A stretch of 64,000 nt of DNA, taken from NCBI GenBank assembly GCA_036365455.1, contig JAWQUS010000020.1:655001-719000 (forward strand), in the 5' to 3' direction. Under the pieces are notes generated by a model. That model made no database searches. It saw only the letters and a list, made by a program, of their open reading frames with translations, and had not been told where the DNA came from. The stretch is from Macrosoma leucophasiata (lineage: Eukaryota > Arthropoda > Insecta > Lepidoptera > Hedylidae). The stretch's first letter is position 1, and each line of letters opens with the position of its first letter. Below, one piece after another: positions 63,388 through 64,000 of the stretch. The translations under genes and the position numbers were made by a program.

Positions 63388-63545
63388 GTTGAGCACACAA
63401 CCGGTATTTAGGGAAAGATTAGGTAAAGCGGTAGTGACTACGCCCTTGAGTTGGACAATAACGGTTATTTTTTATGAAACGAAGGTGGCAAACAAGTGTG
63501 GTACCATGACTACACTTGTTTGCACCTTTTTCGTCTGCTAGCACT
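63388..63545. mobile_element. Family A scraps with a snap-back tail
   Basis: TTAGGTAAAGCGGTAGTG...GCCCTTGAG is a reverse 5' piece; GAAGGTGGCAAACAAGTGT at 63481-63499 is a reverse 3' piece, mirrored by ACACTTGTTTGCACCTTTT at 63512-63530. Confidence 0.6.
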
Positions 63546-63639
63546 GAGCAATCAATTGCCCAGTGACCAGTGAGGTCGACAGTGTCGTCTCGAGACGATT
63601 CGCCTCTATGCACACCGCGGACACTCGGATAAAATTCCA

Positions 63640-63660
63640 TATATAATAATAATAATAATG
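63640..63660. repeat. (ATA)n microsatellite
   Basis: ATAATAATAATAATAATGG. Confidence 0.8.
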
Positions 63661-63671
63661 GCAACCCTTGA

Positions 63672-63995
63672 AACGTCCCACTGCTGGGCACTGAGTCTCT
63701 TCCCTTTTTGGGGGAAGACCTGCAGCTTTCTCCACCACGCTGCTCCAATGCGGGTTGGTGGAGATACGGGTTAGTGGACTACCCGCTGTCGGATGTTTTC
63801 AAACAGACTGCTATCTATCGATAGCAACCAGGACCGACGGCTTTATGTGCCCTCGGAAGCACAAAAACACGCATTTTAATTTGCCACTAGCGGTCACACA
63901 CCCGACCGTATTAGTATCGCTTAACCGAGTAGATCGCCTACGATCTACACCAGCCGCTGAGCCAAGCGCGCTTCAAAAATTCCATACAAACGCTT
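63672..63995 (+). mobile_element. Repeat family F, copy 3
   Basis: AACGTCCCACTGCTGGGCAC to CGATCTACACCAGCCGCTG, ending near the right edge of the window. Confidence 0.75.
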
Positions 63996-64000
63996 GTTCT

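Overview
This window looks like nuclear DNA of a moth or butterfly (Lepidoptera). It is AT-rich, full of TACCTA/TAGGTA-type low-complexity sequence, and crowded with transposon families familiar from that order: a cecropia-type mariner, short Helitrons ending in CTAG, a BEL/Pao element, several LINE families and tRNA-headed SINEs. Splice sites with GT/AG signals and AATAAA signals confirm a eukaryote. No CRISPR array, bacterial operon or convincing functional tRNA or rRNA gene was seen.

Four host genes can be supported. Two intronless + strand genes (13909-14496 and 26793-27356) encode small bZIP proteins related to the insect gap-gene repressor Giant; they are tandem paralogues 12.3 kb apart. 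On the - strand at 30.5-34.7 kb lies the nuclear gene for mitochondrial ribosomal protein S12 (technical knockout, tko), reconstructed here as four coding exons. In Drosophila giant and tko are also neighbours (3A1-3A2, from memory), so this is probably ancient microsynteny plus a local duplication of giant. On the - strand at 53.0-57.3 kb lies a six-exon gene for a secreted single-domain C-type lectin of 165 residues. A divergent pair of small candidate coding exons at 9.95-10.42 kb is weaker.

Layout: 1-2.8 kb, a BEL/Pao element with an open gag-protease frame running off the left edge; 2.8-5.3 kb, a broken LINE with EEP and RT domains; 5.3-6.1 kb, two copies of an unclassified poly(A) retroposon; 6.3-13.8 kb, repeats and possible control sites; 13.9-27.4 kb, the giant-like pair, separated by LINE pieces, a mariner, Helitrons and palindromic tRNA-like elements; 28-36 kb, mRpS12 with repeat-filled introns; 36-52.9 kb, almost only repeats, with one repeat-poor island at 47.8-50.1 kb; 53-57.3 kb, the lectin gene; 57.4-64 kb, repeats including a decayed Helitron that carries PIF1-like helicase pieces.

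The commonest repeat (family A, about 30 copies) is a short element whose 3' tail resembles the 3' tail of a LINE seen at 9.1-9.4 kb, suggesting that this LINE mobilises it. The most unusual structures are near-perfect inverted repeats made of tRNA-like units, short perfect snap-back hairpins (two of them exactly at the reading-frame breaks of the LINE), and the poly(A) retroposon with clear target-site duplications. Family letters (A, B, D, E, F, G, H, R) are local names. All assignments are from reading the sequence; no database search was made.
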